Assembly (NCBI GenBank): GCA_036787955.1
Contig: DAIQOI010000003.1
Span: forward strand, 124,001 to 188,000
Reading direction: 5' to 3'
Origin: UBA2336 sp036787955
GTDB lineage: Bacteria; Bacteroidota; Bacteroidia; Cytophagales; Cyclobacteriaceae
Length of the DNA stretch: 64,000 bases
Shown here: positions 56,001-64,000 of the stretch, in pieces
How positions within the stretch are numbered: the first letter of the stretch is position 1
Layout of the letters: every line of letters starts with the position of its first letter
Notes under the pieces: model-generated
Told to the model about the DNA's origin: nothing
What the model saw: only the letters and a program-made list of their open reading frames with translations
The model's database searches: none
Made by a program: the position numbers and the translations under genes

Positions 56001-59000
56001 TAAATCTTACGGTCCGGCCGGAGCCCGTGCTGGCACCTAACCTCAACGATGTGATATGCAGCAAAACAGAAGATGTTTCCATTGTGTTGACAGTAGCGCC
56101 AGGTAGTGTGGTGGCTGACCAGTATGAAATTACCGCGATTAATACGAATGGTCTTACTGCCGTAGCAGGCAATCCGACAACGGGTATTTTTCCGCCCTCG
56201 GTGTTGCTGGATGACCGCTGGGAAAACCTTACTGGGGCCCCTGTGGTAGTGGAATACCTGGTGCGGCCGATCAATTCAGTCACCGGCTGTATCGGAGATC
56301 CGCCATTGCCGGTACAGGTTACCGTGAATCCTCAGCCTGTGATCACTTCGCCTACCAGTGAGACGATATGCAGCGGCAACTCGCCGACCATTACATTCAC
56401 TTCATCCATATCCGGAAGCACATTTACCTGGATAGTAAAAAGTGTTTCCGGCCTGATTACAGGTGCCAATAACGGCAGCGGCTCCACTATCAACAATGTG
56501 CTTGTAAATAATGGCACAACTCCCGGTACCGTAACGTATGAAGTGTATGCCACAGGCCCGGCAGCCCTGGGAGGCTGTCCGAGTGACCCTGTCGATGTGG
56601 TAATTACCGTTGATCCGGCACCTACGGCAAACAATGTGCTTCAGACGGTATGTTCTGACAGCCCCGGAGGCAATACATTTTTCATTGACCTTACCACGCT
56701 GCAAACATCCATCAACAGCGGAGGGGGCGTTACGTTCAGTTGGTTTGAAGACCTGGCGCTGACCACGCCCATTGGTACACCAACAGCCTATACGCTTACC
56801 AATGGTGTTCCCGTGTATGCAAATGTGGATAATGGCCAGTGTACCAAAGTTGCTACGGTTCAGTTTACCATCAATCCTCGTCCTTCGGTAACGACAAGCG
56901 TTACCTCCAACTATAACGGATTCAATGTGTCATGTGCCGGTGCTGCGGATGGACAGATCACAGCCTCGGCAGCTAATGGCACAAGTCCATATCAGTTCAG
57001 CATTGACGGAGGTACGACATTTTTCAACAGCCCGATTTTCAATGGTTTATCGGCTTCAGGTAGTCCCTATGTTGTTATCGTGCGCGATGCCAAGGGCTGC
57101 ACAAATACGGCTTCGCCTGTAACCTTGTCCGATCCTCCGGCATTAACCGGGTCAGCAGCAGTTACTTCCAATTACAACGGCCAGCATGTAAGCTGCAATG
57201 CAGCTGCCGATGGTGTGATACAGGTAACGCCTTCCGGAGGTGCGGGCGGATATACCTTTAAGCTGCTGGAACTGCCCAGCAATACAACCGGTGATGCATC
57301 AGGAATATATACCGGGCTCAGGGCCGGCACCTATACGTTTGTGATCAAAGATGTTAACAACTGTCAGTTTACTACATCAACAATAACCGTAACAGAACCC
57401 TCACCGGTTACAGCCTCTGCCGTTCTTACTTCACCGGTTACGTGCAACGGCAATAGTGATGGGGTAATTACTGTGACTGGCGGTGGTGGAACACTGGTTG
57501 GGCCGAATTATCAGTTTACACTCAATCAACCTCCGGGAACAGTGAATACAACAGGGGTTTTCAGTGGTCTTCCGGCTGGTAACTATACCGTTACTGTACG
57601 GGACGACAACAACTGTACCCGTGTATCGAATACAGTTACCGTTACCCAGCCTCCGGTCTTAACCATCTTTGCCTCGGTAACCAGCAACTACAATGGTGCG
57701 AAAATCAGTTGTGCGGGGGCCAATGATGCGCAACTTACCGGTGTGGCGAATGGCGGAAATGGCGGGTATACTTTTGAGTTGATTCAGGATCCACTCAATA
57801 CCACAGGCAATGCAGATGGATCATATGAAGGACTTGGTCCGGGTAATTATTCAATCCGGGTTACCGATAGCGGGGGGTGCCAGGCAACATCAGCTCTTGT
57901 CAATATAAATGAGCCGGCACCCATCGTTCCTTCCGGATTTGTATCGGGCGCGATATCTTGCTTTGGCGGCAGCGATGGTCAGATTACCATCAGTGCTTCT
58001 GGCGGAACAGGTGCCTATACTTATCAGCAGATGGTTCCCGCTGGTCCTACCAATGGAACCGGAATCTTCAGTGGCCTGTCGGATGGCACTTATACTTTCC
58101 AGGTGCGCGACCTGAACTTGTGTTCGGCAAACATTAATATAACGATTAGCCAGCCGCCCCTGCTTACGGCATCGGCAGCCGTTACCAGCAACTATAACGG
58201 TTCCCAGATAAGTTGCAACGGAGTCAGTGATGGTGTAATTACTGTTACGGCTTCCGGAGGCACGGGCACGCTGCAATATAAATTTGATCAGTTTGAGTTT
58301 ACCAATACTACCGGTCAGTTTACCGGGGTGTTCACCGGTGTTCCGGCCGGAGTGGGGTATACGTTCACTGTCCGCGACTCCAAGAATTGCACTGTGGTAA
58401 CTGCGCCTGTCACTGTAACACAGCCTGCACCGGTTAGCGGAACCGGTGCCGTAACGAGCAACTACAACGGGCAGCAGATTAGCTGTGTGGGAGCATCAGA
58501 TGGTATTATTCAGATAACACCCGGCGGAGGAACCGGTACCTATACCTTTAAACTGGATCAGCTGCCCAGCAATACCAGCGGTGATGCATCCGGAATATAC
58601 ACCGGACTGGCAGCAGGAACCTATACCGTTACCATACGCGATGTAAATAACTGCTTTTTCGTAACAGCCCCGATAACCATTACACCTCCTCCAGCTTTAA
58701 CAGCGTCCATTGCAGTTACCAGTAATTACAATGGCGTGCCAATAACCTGTAATGGCGCCAGCGATGGTATTATCACGGTAACCGCCGGAGGTGGTGTGGC
58801 TGGTTACAACTTTACTTTAAGCAGTGGTCCGGTAGCATCGGGTAATCCGTCAGTGAACTTTACAGGTTTACCGGCGGGTAATTATTCAGCTACCGTTACA
58901 GATGCCAATGGCTGCACCACCGGAACTTCAACCATTGCACTTAATGAGCCGGCACCCCTGGTACCTTCCGTAAGCATCACCAGCAACTACAATGGCCAAC

Positions 59001-62000
59001 ATGTAAGCTGTAACGGAGCCAGCGATGGGACAATACGTGTAACCCAGACGGGGGGCACCCCCACTTATACTTATCAGTTTGTTGAAATACCGGGTAACAC
59101 AACGGGCCAGACCAGCGGTATTTTTACAGGCATTCCGGCCGGAACCTATACCTTTGTTGTGCGCGACATCAACCTGTGTCAGGCCACAACCGCGCCCATC
59201 ACAGTTACCGAGCCAACACCCATTACTGCAAGCGCTTCAGTTACCAGCAATTACAACGGAGCACAAATCAGTTGCAACGGTGCCAACGATGCTATTATCA
59301 CAGTCACTTCGTCAGGTGGCACAGGCGCAGCCACGTACGTCTTCGATCAGTTTGCATTCAGCAATCAGACGGGCCGGTTCTCCGGTGTATTTACCAGTGT
59401 ACAACCTGGTGTTGGATATACCTTTACGGCAACCGATGCCAATGGTTGTTCGGTGGTAACCGCACCTGTTAATGTTACTGAGCCGGCTGCACTCATCGCT
59501 ACCGGTATTGCCAGCAGCAACTACAACGGATTTAATGTAAGTTGTTTCAACTATACCGATGGCGCGATAACGGTTACACCAACAGGAGGTACAGGTGCAT
59601 TGACGTTTACGTTGCTCGAAAACCCCGGCAACACAACGGGACAGGTAAGTGGTGTATTCACTGGTTTAAGAGCAGGTAATTACCGGGTCCGGATAAGCGA
59701 TGTGAATGGCTGTCTGTTTACCACCACGCCCATCACGGTTACCCAGCCGAATGATCTATCCATCAGCATTGCCATCACCTCCAACTACAATGGATATCAT
59801 GTCAGCTGCTTTGGTGCGAGTGACGGTGAAATAACCGTTACCTCCACAACAGGTGGGGCAGGTGGCTATAGTTATGAACTGTTTGTCAACAGCACTTCTT
59901 CCGGGAATACCAGCGGGCAGCTTTCAGGGGTGTTTACCGGATTGATCTCAGGCGTTTATGATGTAAGCGTAACCGATGTGAACGGCTGTGTGAAGAAGTC
60001 GTTGCCGGTGGTATTGGTCGATCCGCTGCCGTTGTTTGAAGGCATTCTTGGTTTCGATCAGGCTATTTGCCTGAATCAGGATGATCCAAATCCGTTTATT
60101 GAACTGGCACCGGCATTTGGCGGTATAGGGGGTTATGTATATCAATGGCAGGAGTCTACCGATGGAACAAACTTTACCGATGTGCTGGGTGCGACCATGG
60201 CAAGTTATGATCCGCCGGCATCGCTCACTACGAAGACGTATTACAGACGTGTGATCACCTCAGGTTGTGAAACACTTGTGTGCAACGTTGTGTCGGTAAC
60301 TGTAAACAGCATTCCTACCGCTACACTTGCTCCGTCACATTCGCCGGTTTGCGAAGGTGATTTCTTCATCCTGAACTTTACCTTCAGCAACGGGCAGGCT
60401 CCTTACTTCTTTGACTACAATGACGGGACTACATTTGTCAATGACCGCATAGGTGCAGATAACACACCGGTTCCGGTACTGAATTATACCGATACCAAGA
60501 CCTATACCTTAACCGAGTTGCGCGACTTTAATGGCTGCTATGCTACAGTGCTGCCACCACCGCTCACGGTGCCGGTAATTAAGATAAATCCTAACTTCAC
60601 CATACTCAGCCCTCCGGCTCAGTGCAGCGGCAGTGATTTTACCTTCCAGTGGACGGTAGATCCGGATGTGGAATACACCTGGATATGGAGCGATGGCAAT
60701 CAGGATGTTATTGCGGCAAATTCCCTCCCTCCGGGAACAAATACTATTACCCACAATTTTGTAAGCTTCAATACATCAACCAATACCAACTTCCCGGTAA
60801 TTCTTCAGGCTGTGAATACGGTGGTAGGGTGTGGCCCCAAGCAAAGCAACCAGGTCGTTACCATCTATCCGAATATTCTGATCAATGTGTTTCCGAATAA
60901 AACGGAGATGTGCAGCGATGATGCAGTGAATATTGTTAATCCAACCCTGGGCGGCTCCTCGCATGTGTGGCAGGTTATCCGTACCTCGGATAATGCAGTA
61001 ATAGAAACCCGAAATTTTGTAGCTGCGACCAATCAGAGCTTTACCATAACCAATACAGGTCCCAACAACCCCGATGTATACAATATTGTGTACACCGTAA
61101 GCAACGCCAACTGCTCGGCTTCGCAAACCATACCGATAACGGTGTATCGCAGAATTGTGGCTTCGTTTGATGAGGGCACGGTACCCCTGTTCATGGGTGG
61201 AAATGCTACAGTTACCTACACCAACACCTCGGTGCCCATTGATCCGGCCGACTTCAGTTACGACTGGGAGTTTGGCCTTGCGGCTTCGCCCAACACTGCC
61301 TCCGGTGTGGGTCCGTTTACGGTCAATTACTCTTCACCCGGTTCGAAGACGGTGCGGCTTACTGCTACAAACCTTGTGGCACAGTCGAATGGGGTAACCT
61401 GTGTCAGCATATATGAGGAGACCATCGACATCATGCTTCCTCCGCTGGTGGCAGGGTTTACTTTTGAGCCAGCCAGCGCCTGTTTCCCTACACAAATCCG
61501 GATTACTTCGAATACGGCCACCGGTGATGAATTTGAGTGGCGTGTGGTCGATCAGAACGGTCGTACCGTGGGTACTTCCACCATACCACTGCCGGTGTTC
61601 GATATCGTCAACGCCGGTGAGTATACCATTTTCCAAACCACGCGAAATTCTTTAACCGGTCAGGTGGCATTTGCCGATAATTCAGGTACCGGCCCCAACT
61701 CCATGCCCGGCGTATTTCCGGTACGGGTGTACAGCCTGCCGCTGGCTTCCTTCCAGGCACGGCCTACTACCTTGTTTGTTCCGGATACCGAGCTGGTAAC
61801 CTTTAACTTCAGTACGCCTACTGCACCTCCGGCCGACTCAGTGAACTACTGGTGGAATTTTGGGGATAACAACGACATCATTAAGCAAAACCATGGCCAG
61901 CCGGATCCTACTTATCGCTACGCCGTTGAAGGCATCTACACCATACGTATGGTAATGCGCGAGGTGCGCGGCAACGTGGTATGTACGGATACCGTAACCC

Positions 62001-62365
62001 AACAAATCATTGCACGTGAAGGTGGGCTTGTAAAGATACCCAACGCCTTTACACCGGATCCCACCGGCCCGAATGGTGGTGTGCCTTCTTCAGGTGCGGC
62101 TGTGAACGATGTCTTTTTGCCATTGGTACGCGGTATCAATGTAAATGAGCCGGGTACATTCCTGATGCAGATATTTGACAGGTGGGGTAACCTGATTTTT
62201 GAAAGCCGGAATGAACCGGGTGCACCGGTCCCCATTCGGGGCTGGGATGGTTACGACCGCAACAACAGGTTGCTGCCTGCCGGTGTGTATGTGTACAGGC
62301 TGGTGCTGCGCCTCTCCGATGGCCAGCAGATTACCAAAATTGGAGATGTAACACTAATTCGATAG
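50681..62365 (+). CDS. giant SprB-like cell-surface adhesin with SprB repeats and T9SS type B domain
   Basis: A 3894-aa exported protein, by far the largest gene here. A long signal peptide (hydrophobic part ~23-36, ending LFGQ) is followed by an SwmB-like domain (~45-145) and uncharacterised beta regions to ~785. Then come paired Ig/PKD-like modules with NAGTDQ motifs (~787-970), an embedded jelly-roll domain (~1108-1270), more PKD-like repeats (~1300-2065), twelve SprB repeats (~2070-3115), further Ig/PKD domains (~3115-3770; WNFGDNND) and a C-terminal CHU_C sorting domain (NAFTPDPTG ... FDRWGNLIFESR). SprB of Flavobacterium is the mobile adhesin of gliding motility; this protein has its repeat type and sits beside a PorP/SprF gene, so a similar surface role is likely. 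The first ~2.3 kb is AT-rich relative to the rest. Confidence 0.9.
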   Translation: MMNTDLFNAKSDLTPRLATSLRTLLFISLIFISYQELFGQAGNAINNANDPRHETLNQRVVSVLFDQNIQASPLPSLNGWSITVNGISVILNSINVIGNRVNITFDASPAHGAYPFVIPGDVVRVSYNAAAPGSNTLTATSGNPEINSFSNYQSKNNYAFTCGELEFFQQGNFTSPDICSPVVMNFRQYQYKVSLRFRNSSLFVLNNFRTTITWGDASNSNHLFYVSDLIGNPNPSFIDNAGFSGGNPAIIITQRPTHNYPAPNPGDCSWDATIAPRYDGVAFCPSLNTTTLFATYDNDNANSGSLSLQPAVPNSHRVCLGSNVNMQFSDQTNLNCRAAIEPTLPNDQARWIRIVYGSTNYGAGNIADIRVGGVPVTANADEGPLLYPGGYYPTGTGGVGVPDANGVIELPLPVTASTFTTYMQLITTNSTTFHEVGERFYVRLDYWNICNPYNPASPDANRVSVENYIEIIAKPPSPVAVNKEYCFSQSFASGGSCGSPTGVFFEVTAASVSGSTEIKWYNTLADATADINAIASSYGTNCRFLRPENRAGGLGAMSAAGVYTVYVRHRTGSVPPNNCLSDPIPVTITRRSSLSPPGTISPLTSDVCDGSLNVPYSLPTPPPTVPFGGSTEYSWFFTGGAGATVDPPSNTQNITADFNIGGSFTTTTRTLNVVTQFTTNATVGGRCPTSASQRTVTIFGPSVGGTASGGANYCEGTDAGNISLSGHRGTVLRWEVNVNGTGFVDAGVGSVTSFDPGILPPGSYVYRAVVANGPCAPQNSTTTTINVFVNPPPANAGTDQALCFPAPPLSTTLSGSNPSPGTGTWTLVSGPGSASFSPNANTPNATVTVSANGIYTFRWTVVNGACNSFDDVVIDFGTLPPPSNAGTDQDVCGLSTSLNGNDPLYATGTWTQVSGPGTSTFSPNANTRNATVTVTVPGTYTYRWRLTSGTCLPSDDFVDIIFRDPPTVTAPADFIHCLNNPPTAPFFVNLSGSFGGGASQARWEVVSGSGVFSSSGGAVGVFDNTNPVTDTYQPSAADFTAGSVTLRIVTNDPVGACVAVNDPVVITFDRLPSAANAGTDIFTCDATATLGATPADNGGSGTWSIGTALYYQTFSYPNGTGLSGPNPHSTLFTHPDGWTITTPNANTFLASDDYLRVENGVMEGRDVNAEVVWRSPTINISAQPNVTISIQLAEQGPMLASEYIRAFYRINGGPEVLIGQIVGNSTVDGAFSNFSVTGLTGSTLEIVVRISHDGNTKFHRFDNIFVTGTGASLPTIVDVTNPASPVINIPVGTHTLTWTVRSALNVCSSSNDQVVITRHASPVNNNQSPEFCEDAPGLGTATVTLAFLSSLNDAITGIPGSTGRTVQFFTDAARTTPFPPSASLANGEIVYTRVTRTDVSPGCTTDGTVTIVVNTRPAAINQNPEFCEDLPVGSNTRSGINLTTFNNAVKNNVAANMVSWFLDAGTTTPVPDPTNVTANSGTSFFARVTDVKGCTNVAQVQITLNPRPGPNPIIGPSNVCADPSAINLYQVTTINSGATYTWSIPDPPFDLFAGGGTNDFFVLLAFPVVVNPGQDISFIETSAKGCQGLPNVLNITVEGSPPPIDISGPSAVCENETGVVYSVANLANTTYSWTVPSGSSIIAGQGTFQITVNFGTTPGLITVTPTTTTGCAGNPDDHAVAINPRPTLDPLSNTVCSDNIAGITLSGTGAATFNITNVTVPPGLSPPSRPTVTGALAGEIFNDTFTNQTGGNLTVQYTVVPVSSFGCTGSAGLVNLTVRPEPVLAPNLNDVICSKTEDVSIVLTVAPGSVVADQYEITAINTNGLTAVAGNPTTGIFPPSVLLDDRWENLTGAPVVVEYLVRPINSVTGCIGDPPLPVQVTVNPQPVITSPTSETICSGNSPTITFTSSISGSTFTWIVKSVSGLITGANNGSGSTINNVLVNNGTTPGTVTYEVYATGPAALGGCPSDPVDVVITVDPAPTANNVLQTVCSDSPGGNTFFIDLTTLQTSINSGGGVTFSWFEDLALTTPIGTPTAYTLTNGVPVYANVDNGQCTKVATVQFTINPRPSVTTSVTSNYNGFNVSCAGAADGQITASAANGTSPYQFSIDGGTTFFNSPIFNGLSASGSPYVVIVRDAKGCTNTASPVTLSDPPALTGSAAVTSNYNGQHVSCNAAADGVIQVTPSGGAGGYTFKLLELPSNTTGDASGIYTGLRAGTYTFVIKDVNNCQFTTSTITVTEPSPVTASAVLTSPVTCNGNSDGVITVTGGGGTLVGPNYQFTLNQPPGTVNTTGVFSGLPAGNYTVTVRDDNNCTRVSNTVTVTQPPVLTIFASVTSNYNGAKISCAGANDAQLTGVANGGNGGYTFELIQDPLNTTGNADGSYEGLGPGNYSIRVTDSGGCQATSALVNINEPAPIVPSGFVSGAISCFGGSDGQITISASGGTGAYTYQQMVPAGPTNGTGIFSGLSDGTYTFQVRDLNLCSANINITISQPPLLTASAAVTSNYNGSQISCNGVSDGVITVTASGGTGTLQYKFDQFEFTNTTGQFTGVFTGVPAGVGYTFTVRDSKNCTVVTAPVTVTQPAPVSGTGAVTSNYNGQQISCVGASDGIIQITPGGGTGTYTFKLDQLPSNTSGDASGIYTGLAAGTYTVTIRDVNNCFFVTAPITITPPPALTASIAVTSNYNGVPITCNGASDGIITVTAGGGVAGYNFTLSSGPVASGNPSVNFTGLPAGNYSATVTDANGCTTGTSTIALNEPAPLVPSVSITSNYNGQHVSCNGASDGTIRVTQTGGTPTYTYQFVEIPGNTTGQTSGIFTGIPAGTYTFVVRDINLCQATTAPITVTEPTPITASASVTSNYNGAQISCNGANDAIITVTSSGGTGAATYVFDQFAFSNQTGRFSGVFTSVQPGVGYTFTATDANGCSVVTAPVNVTEPAALIATGIASSNYNGFNVSCFNYTDGAITVTPTGGTGALTFTLLENPGNTTGQVSGVFTGLRAGNYRVRISDVNGCLFTTTPITVTQPNDLSISIAITSNYNGYHVSCFGASDGEITVTSTTGGAGGYSYELFVNSTSSGNTSGQLSGVFTGLISGVYDVSVTDVNGCVKKSLPVVLVDPLPLFEGILGFDQAICLNQDDPNPFIELAPAFGGIGGYVYQWQESTDGTNFTDVLGATMASYDPPASLTTKTYYRRVITSGCETLVCNVVSVTVNSIPTATLAPSHSPVCEGDFFILNFTFSNGQAPYFFDYNDGTTFVNDRIGADNTPVPVLNYTDTKTYTLTELRDFNGCYATVLPPPLTVPVIKINPNFTILSPPAQCSGSDFTFQWTVDPDVEYTWIWSDGNQDVIAANSLPPGTNTITHNFVSFNTSTNTNFPVILQAVNTVVGCGPKQSNQVVTIYPNILINVFPNKTEMCSDDAVNIVNPTLGGSSHVWQVIRTSDNAVIETRNFVAATNQSFTITNTGPNNPDVYNIVYTVSNANCSASQTIPITVYRRIVASFDEGTVPLFMGGNATVTYTNTSVPIDPADFSYDWEFGLAASPNTASGVGPFTVNYSSPGSKTVRLTATNLVAQSNGVTCVSIYEETIDIMLPPLVAGFTFEPASACFPTQIRITSNTATGDEFEWRVVDQNGRTVGTSTIPLPVFDIVNAGEYTIFQTTRNSLTGQVAFADNSGTGPNSMPGVFPVRVYSLPLASFQARPTTLFVPDTELVTFNFSTPTAPPADSVNYWWNFGDNNDIIKQNHGQPDPTYRYAVEGIYTIRMVMREVRGNVVCTDTVTQQIIAREGGLVKIPNAFTPDPTGPNGGVPSSGAAVNDVFLPLVRGINVNEPGTFLMQIFDRWGNLIFESRNEPGAPVPIRGWDGYDRNNRLLPAGVYVYRLVLRLSDGQQITKIGDVTLIR
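56887..60033 (+). repeat. twelve tandem SprB repeats (~88 codons each) with four-repeat superperiod
   Basis: Each unit begins with a V/I-T-S-N-Y-N-G-x-x-x-S-C-x-G-x-x-D-G-like block (units 3 and 5 lack SNYNG) and ends with a TVTxP linker. Approximate unit starts: 56887, 57161, 57415, 57677, 57930, 58181, 58451, 58713, 58973, 59240, 59506, 59771. Units 4-7 and 8-11 correspond one to one, and unit 12 resembles units 4 and 8. Confidence 0.85.
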
Positions 62366-62373
62366 TTTAGCAA

Positions 62374-63432
62374 ATGCCGTTGACCCGCATTCATAGCATT
62401 TTTCCCTATCTGCTCGTGCTGGTGGCGAGTATGGTTGCTGCCCAGGATATACAATTCTCGCAATACTATCAGGCGCCCTTGTACCTCAATCCGGGATTTA
62501 CAGGCATAACCCCCCAACAGCGGGCAGTGTTTAATCACCGTGTGCAATGGCCCAACCTGCCGCAGGCTTTTGTTACGTATGCAGCATCGTACGATATTTT
62601 TGTAGAGGAACTGCGCAGTGGTTTTGGTGTGTTGCTTACCACCGATAAGATGGGTTCTGCCGGATGGCGCACAACAACAGCTAATTTCCTGTATTCCTAC
62701 AAGGTTAAGCTAACCGAGAATCTTGTTTTTTCGCCCGGCCTGTATTTCGGGTATGGCACCAATGGCATTGATCGCACGCGCATCAGGTTGGGTGACGGGC
62801 TGGAGTTTGAGCGGGACGGGCAGTACTATTCCATCGATCCGGATCAGGACCGAATCGGGAGGCAGTCTTATTTTGATGTGGGTGGTGGTATGTTGCTTTA
62901 TACCCGAAAAATGTGGCTTGGCATGGCTCTGTCGCACATGAATCAGCCCAATCTTTCTGTTTTGGGAGATGTCAGCCGCCTGCCCATGAAGGGTAATGTT
63001 CACCTGGGCATGCGCATTAACCTCTCGGAAGGGGGACTCAACCCGAGCACTTACCGGATTTCCTACCTCACCCCATCTGTTATGTTCCGCTGGCAGGGGA
63101 AAAGCTTTACCCAAATGGACATGGGGATAAATTACCACATCGATCCGGTATCGGTGGGCATATGGTATCGCGGAAAGCCTTGGGAAAAGACAGTCGTAAA
63201 CAGCATTGCGCAAGATGCCGCTATCATTCAGCTGGGTTTGTATATGAAGAATCTCACCATTGGTTATAGCTATGATTTTACTGTAAACGAAATGCAGACC
63301 ACCTCAGGAGGTTCGCATGAGATATCGCTGGTCTATGAGTTTTCTGCCAAACCGGTACAGCGGTCGGTGAAAAAGAAATATCGCCTTATACCGTGCCCTA
63401 CCTTCAACAGCAAAGAAGGTTTCTGGAACTGA
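62374..63432 (+). CDS. PorP/SprF-family T9SS outer-membrane protein
   Basis: A 352-aa predicted beta-barrel. A signal peptide (ending MVAAQ, about residue 23) leads into the family hallmark DIQFSQYYQAPLYLNPGFTG, followed by alternating aromatic strands. PorP/SprF proteins are needed for secretion or surface attachment of specific T9SS type B cargo such as SprB. It lies 8 bp after the giant adhesin gene, so the pair is co-transcribed and this protein is the likely dedicated partner. Confidence 0.93.
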   Translation: MPLTRIHSIFPYLLVLVASMVAAQDIQFSQYYQAPLYLNPGFTGITPQQRAVFNHRVQWPNLPQAFVTYAASYDIFVEELRSGFGVLLTTDKMGSAGWRTTTANFLYSYKVKLTENLVFSPGLYFGYGTNGIDRTRIRLGDGLEFERDGQYYSIDPDQDRIGRQSYFDVGGGMLLYTRKMWLGMALSHMNQPNLSVLGDVSRLPMKGNVHLGMRINLSEGGLNPSTYRISYLTPSVMFRWQGKSFTQMDMGINYHIDPVSVGIWYRGKPWEKTVVNSIAQDAAIIQLGLYMKNLTIGYSYDFTVNEMQTTSGGSHEISLVYEFSAKPVQRSVKKKYRLIPCPTFNSKEGFWN

Positions 63433-63477
63433 GTGAATCACACCATTTGCGTAACTTTGGGCCCTTTTAAAGGGTTC

Positions 63478-64000
63478 ATGAATTTATCAGACAAACTTAC
63501 ACTACCATTTTTTAAACTAATTGGAGAGCAGGCCGACCGCCTGGGGGTTGAGGCATATGTGGTTGGAGGCTGGGTGCGCGATCTGGTCATGAATCGTCCC
63601 TGCAAAGACATTGACTTTGTTTGTGTGGGCAGTGGTATAGAACTGGCCAAGGCTGTTGCTACGGTGCTGGGCCCTGATGTTCACGTAACGGTGTTCAAAA
63701 ACTTTGGTACAGCCCATATTGCTTGGCAGGATTATCAGTTTGAATTTGTCGGAGCGAGAAAAGAGTCATACCGAAGTGAATCGCGCAAACCCATTGTGGA
63801 AGACGGTACGCTGGAAGACGACCAGTGGCGCAGAGATTTTACCATCAACGCCATGGCCATCCGGATCAATGAAAAAGGCTTTGGTGAACTGATCGATCCA
63901 TTCAACGGTTTGGGCGATATTCAGAAAAAAGTTATTCGAACGCCTGCCGACCCCGCCATTACTTTTTCCGATGACCCGCTGCGCATGATGCGGGCTGTGC
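63478..64000 (+). CDS. CCA-adding enzyme / poly(A) polymerase family nucleotidyltransferase, 3'-truncated by window edge
   Basis: The first 174 codons of a class II nucleotidyltransferase. The GGWVRDLVM nucleotide-binding motif (residues ~32-40), the metal-binding DxD in KDIDFVCVG and the RRDFTINAMAI and FSDDPLRMMRAV motifs are intact. Such proteins add CCA to tRNA 3' ends, consistent with both tRNA genes here lacking an encoded CCA, although the poly(A) polymerase alternative cannot be excluded without the C-terminus. The start is the ATG at 63478, 45 bp after the PorP/SprF gene. Confidence 0.9.
   Translation, partial: MNLSDKLTLPFFKLIGEQADRLGVEAYVVGGWVRDLVMNRPCKDIDFVCVGSGIELAKAVATVLGPDVHVTVFKNFGTAHIAWQDYQFEFVGARKESYRSESRKPIVEDGTLEDDQWRRDFTINAMAIRINEKGFGELIDPFNGLGDIQKKVIRTPADPAITFSDDPLRMMRAV

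Noticed and set aside
56887..60033. Regular ~260-bp repeats considered as a CRISPR or satellite array
   Set aside because: The units are in frame, protein-level repeats with diverged DNA and no short identical repeats separated by spacers; they are SprB domains.

Overview
The window reads as a chromosomal segment of a Bacteroidota bacterium, most likely of the Cytophagales type. Three things support this: five large secreted proteins end in type IX secretion (T9SS) sorting domains and one PorP/SprF-type partner is present; recurrent TAnnTTTG-like -7 promoter elements lie upstream of genes; and the gene order is typical of the phylum (parA-parB-DUF5683-dapB-lepB, rpsF-rpsR-rplI, pyrG-yidC). 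I see no plasmid, phage, insertion sequence or CRISPR. Genes are densely packed and no gap exceeds about 170 bp.

Layout. 1-7.8 kb: 3' part of an outer-membrane beta-barrel gene, the tRNA hydroxylase miaE, a 1307-aa Asp-box propeller T9SS cargo, a small lipoprotein and a secreted amidotransferase-like protein. 7.9-15.4 kb: a MacB-like permease, tRNA-Ser(CGA), galK, an alpha/beta-hydrolase that appears to have lost its catalytic triad, and the tesA / ybbA-ybbP-like divergent cluster. 15.4-26 kb: SBBP-repeat T9SS protein, M50 membrane protease, a CAT-anticodon tRNA with a terminator, two T9SS type A cargos (one an M43 metalloprotease), a lone PASTA protein and ddl. 26-32 kb: NifU-C and Mrp (Fe-S), dnaG with a degenerate zinc site, ribBA, an unknown secreted protein and surE. 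32-38 kb (minus strand): GSCFA, DUF255, priA, DUF2071. 38-45.3 kb: ribosomal operon, coiled-coil membrane protein, methyltransferase, apaG, ung, lepB, dapB, DUF5683. 45.3-50.5 kb: parB, parA, yidC, pyrG, with a perfect DnaA-box match in the parA/yidC gap.

50.7-63.4 kb is the most unusual part: one 11.7-kb gene for a 3894-aa SprB-like adhesin followed 8 bp later by its PorP/SprF-type partner. The adhesin has twelve tandem SprB repeats with a four-repeat higher-order period, and its first ~2.3 kb is much more AT-rich than the rest. The window ends inside a CCA-adding/poly(A) polymerase-family gene.

Together the segment mixes housekeeping functions (replication, translation, cell wall, chromosome segregation) with the surface and secretion machinery of a gliding or adhesive bacterium. 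No clearly new multi-gene system is evident. The best leads are the repeat architecture and composition break of the giant adhesin, the pseudoenzyme-like hydrolase, the zinc-site-less primase and several very short leaders next to promoter or terminator elements.
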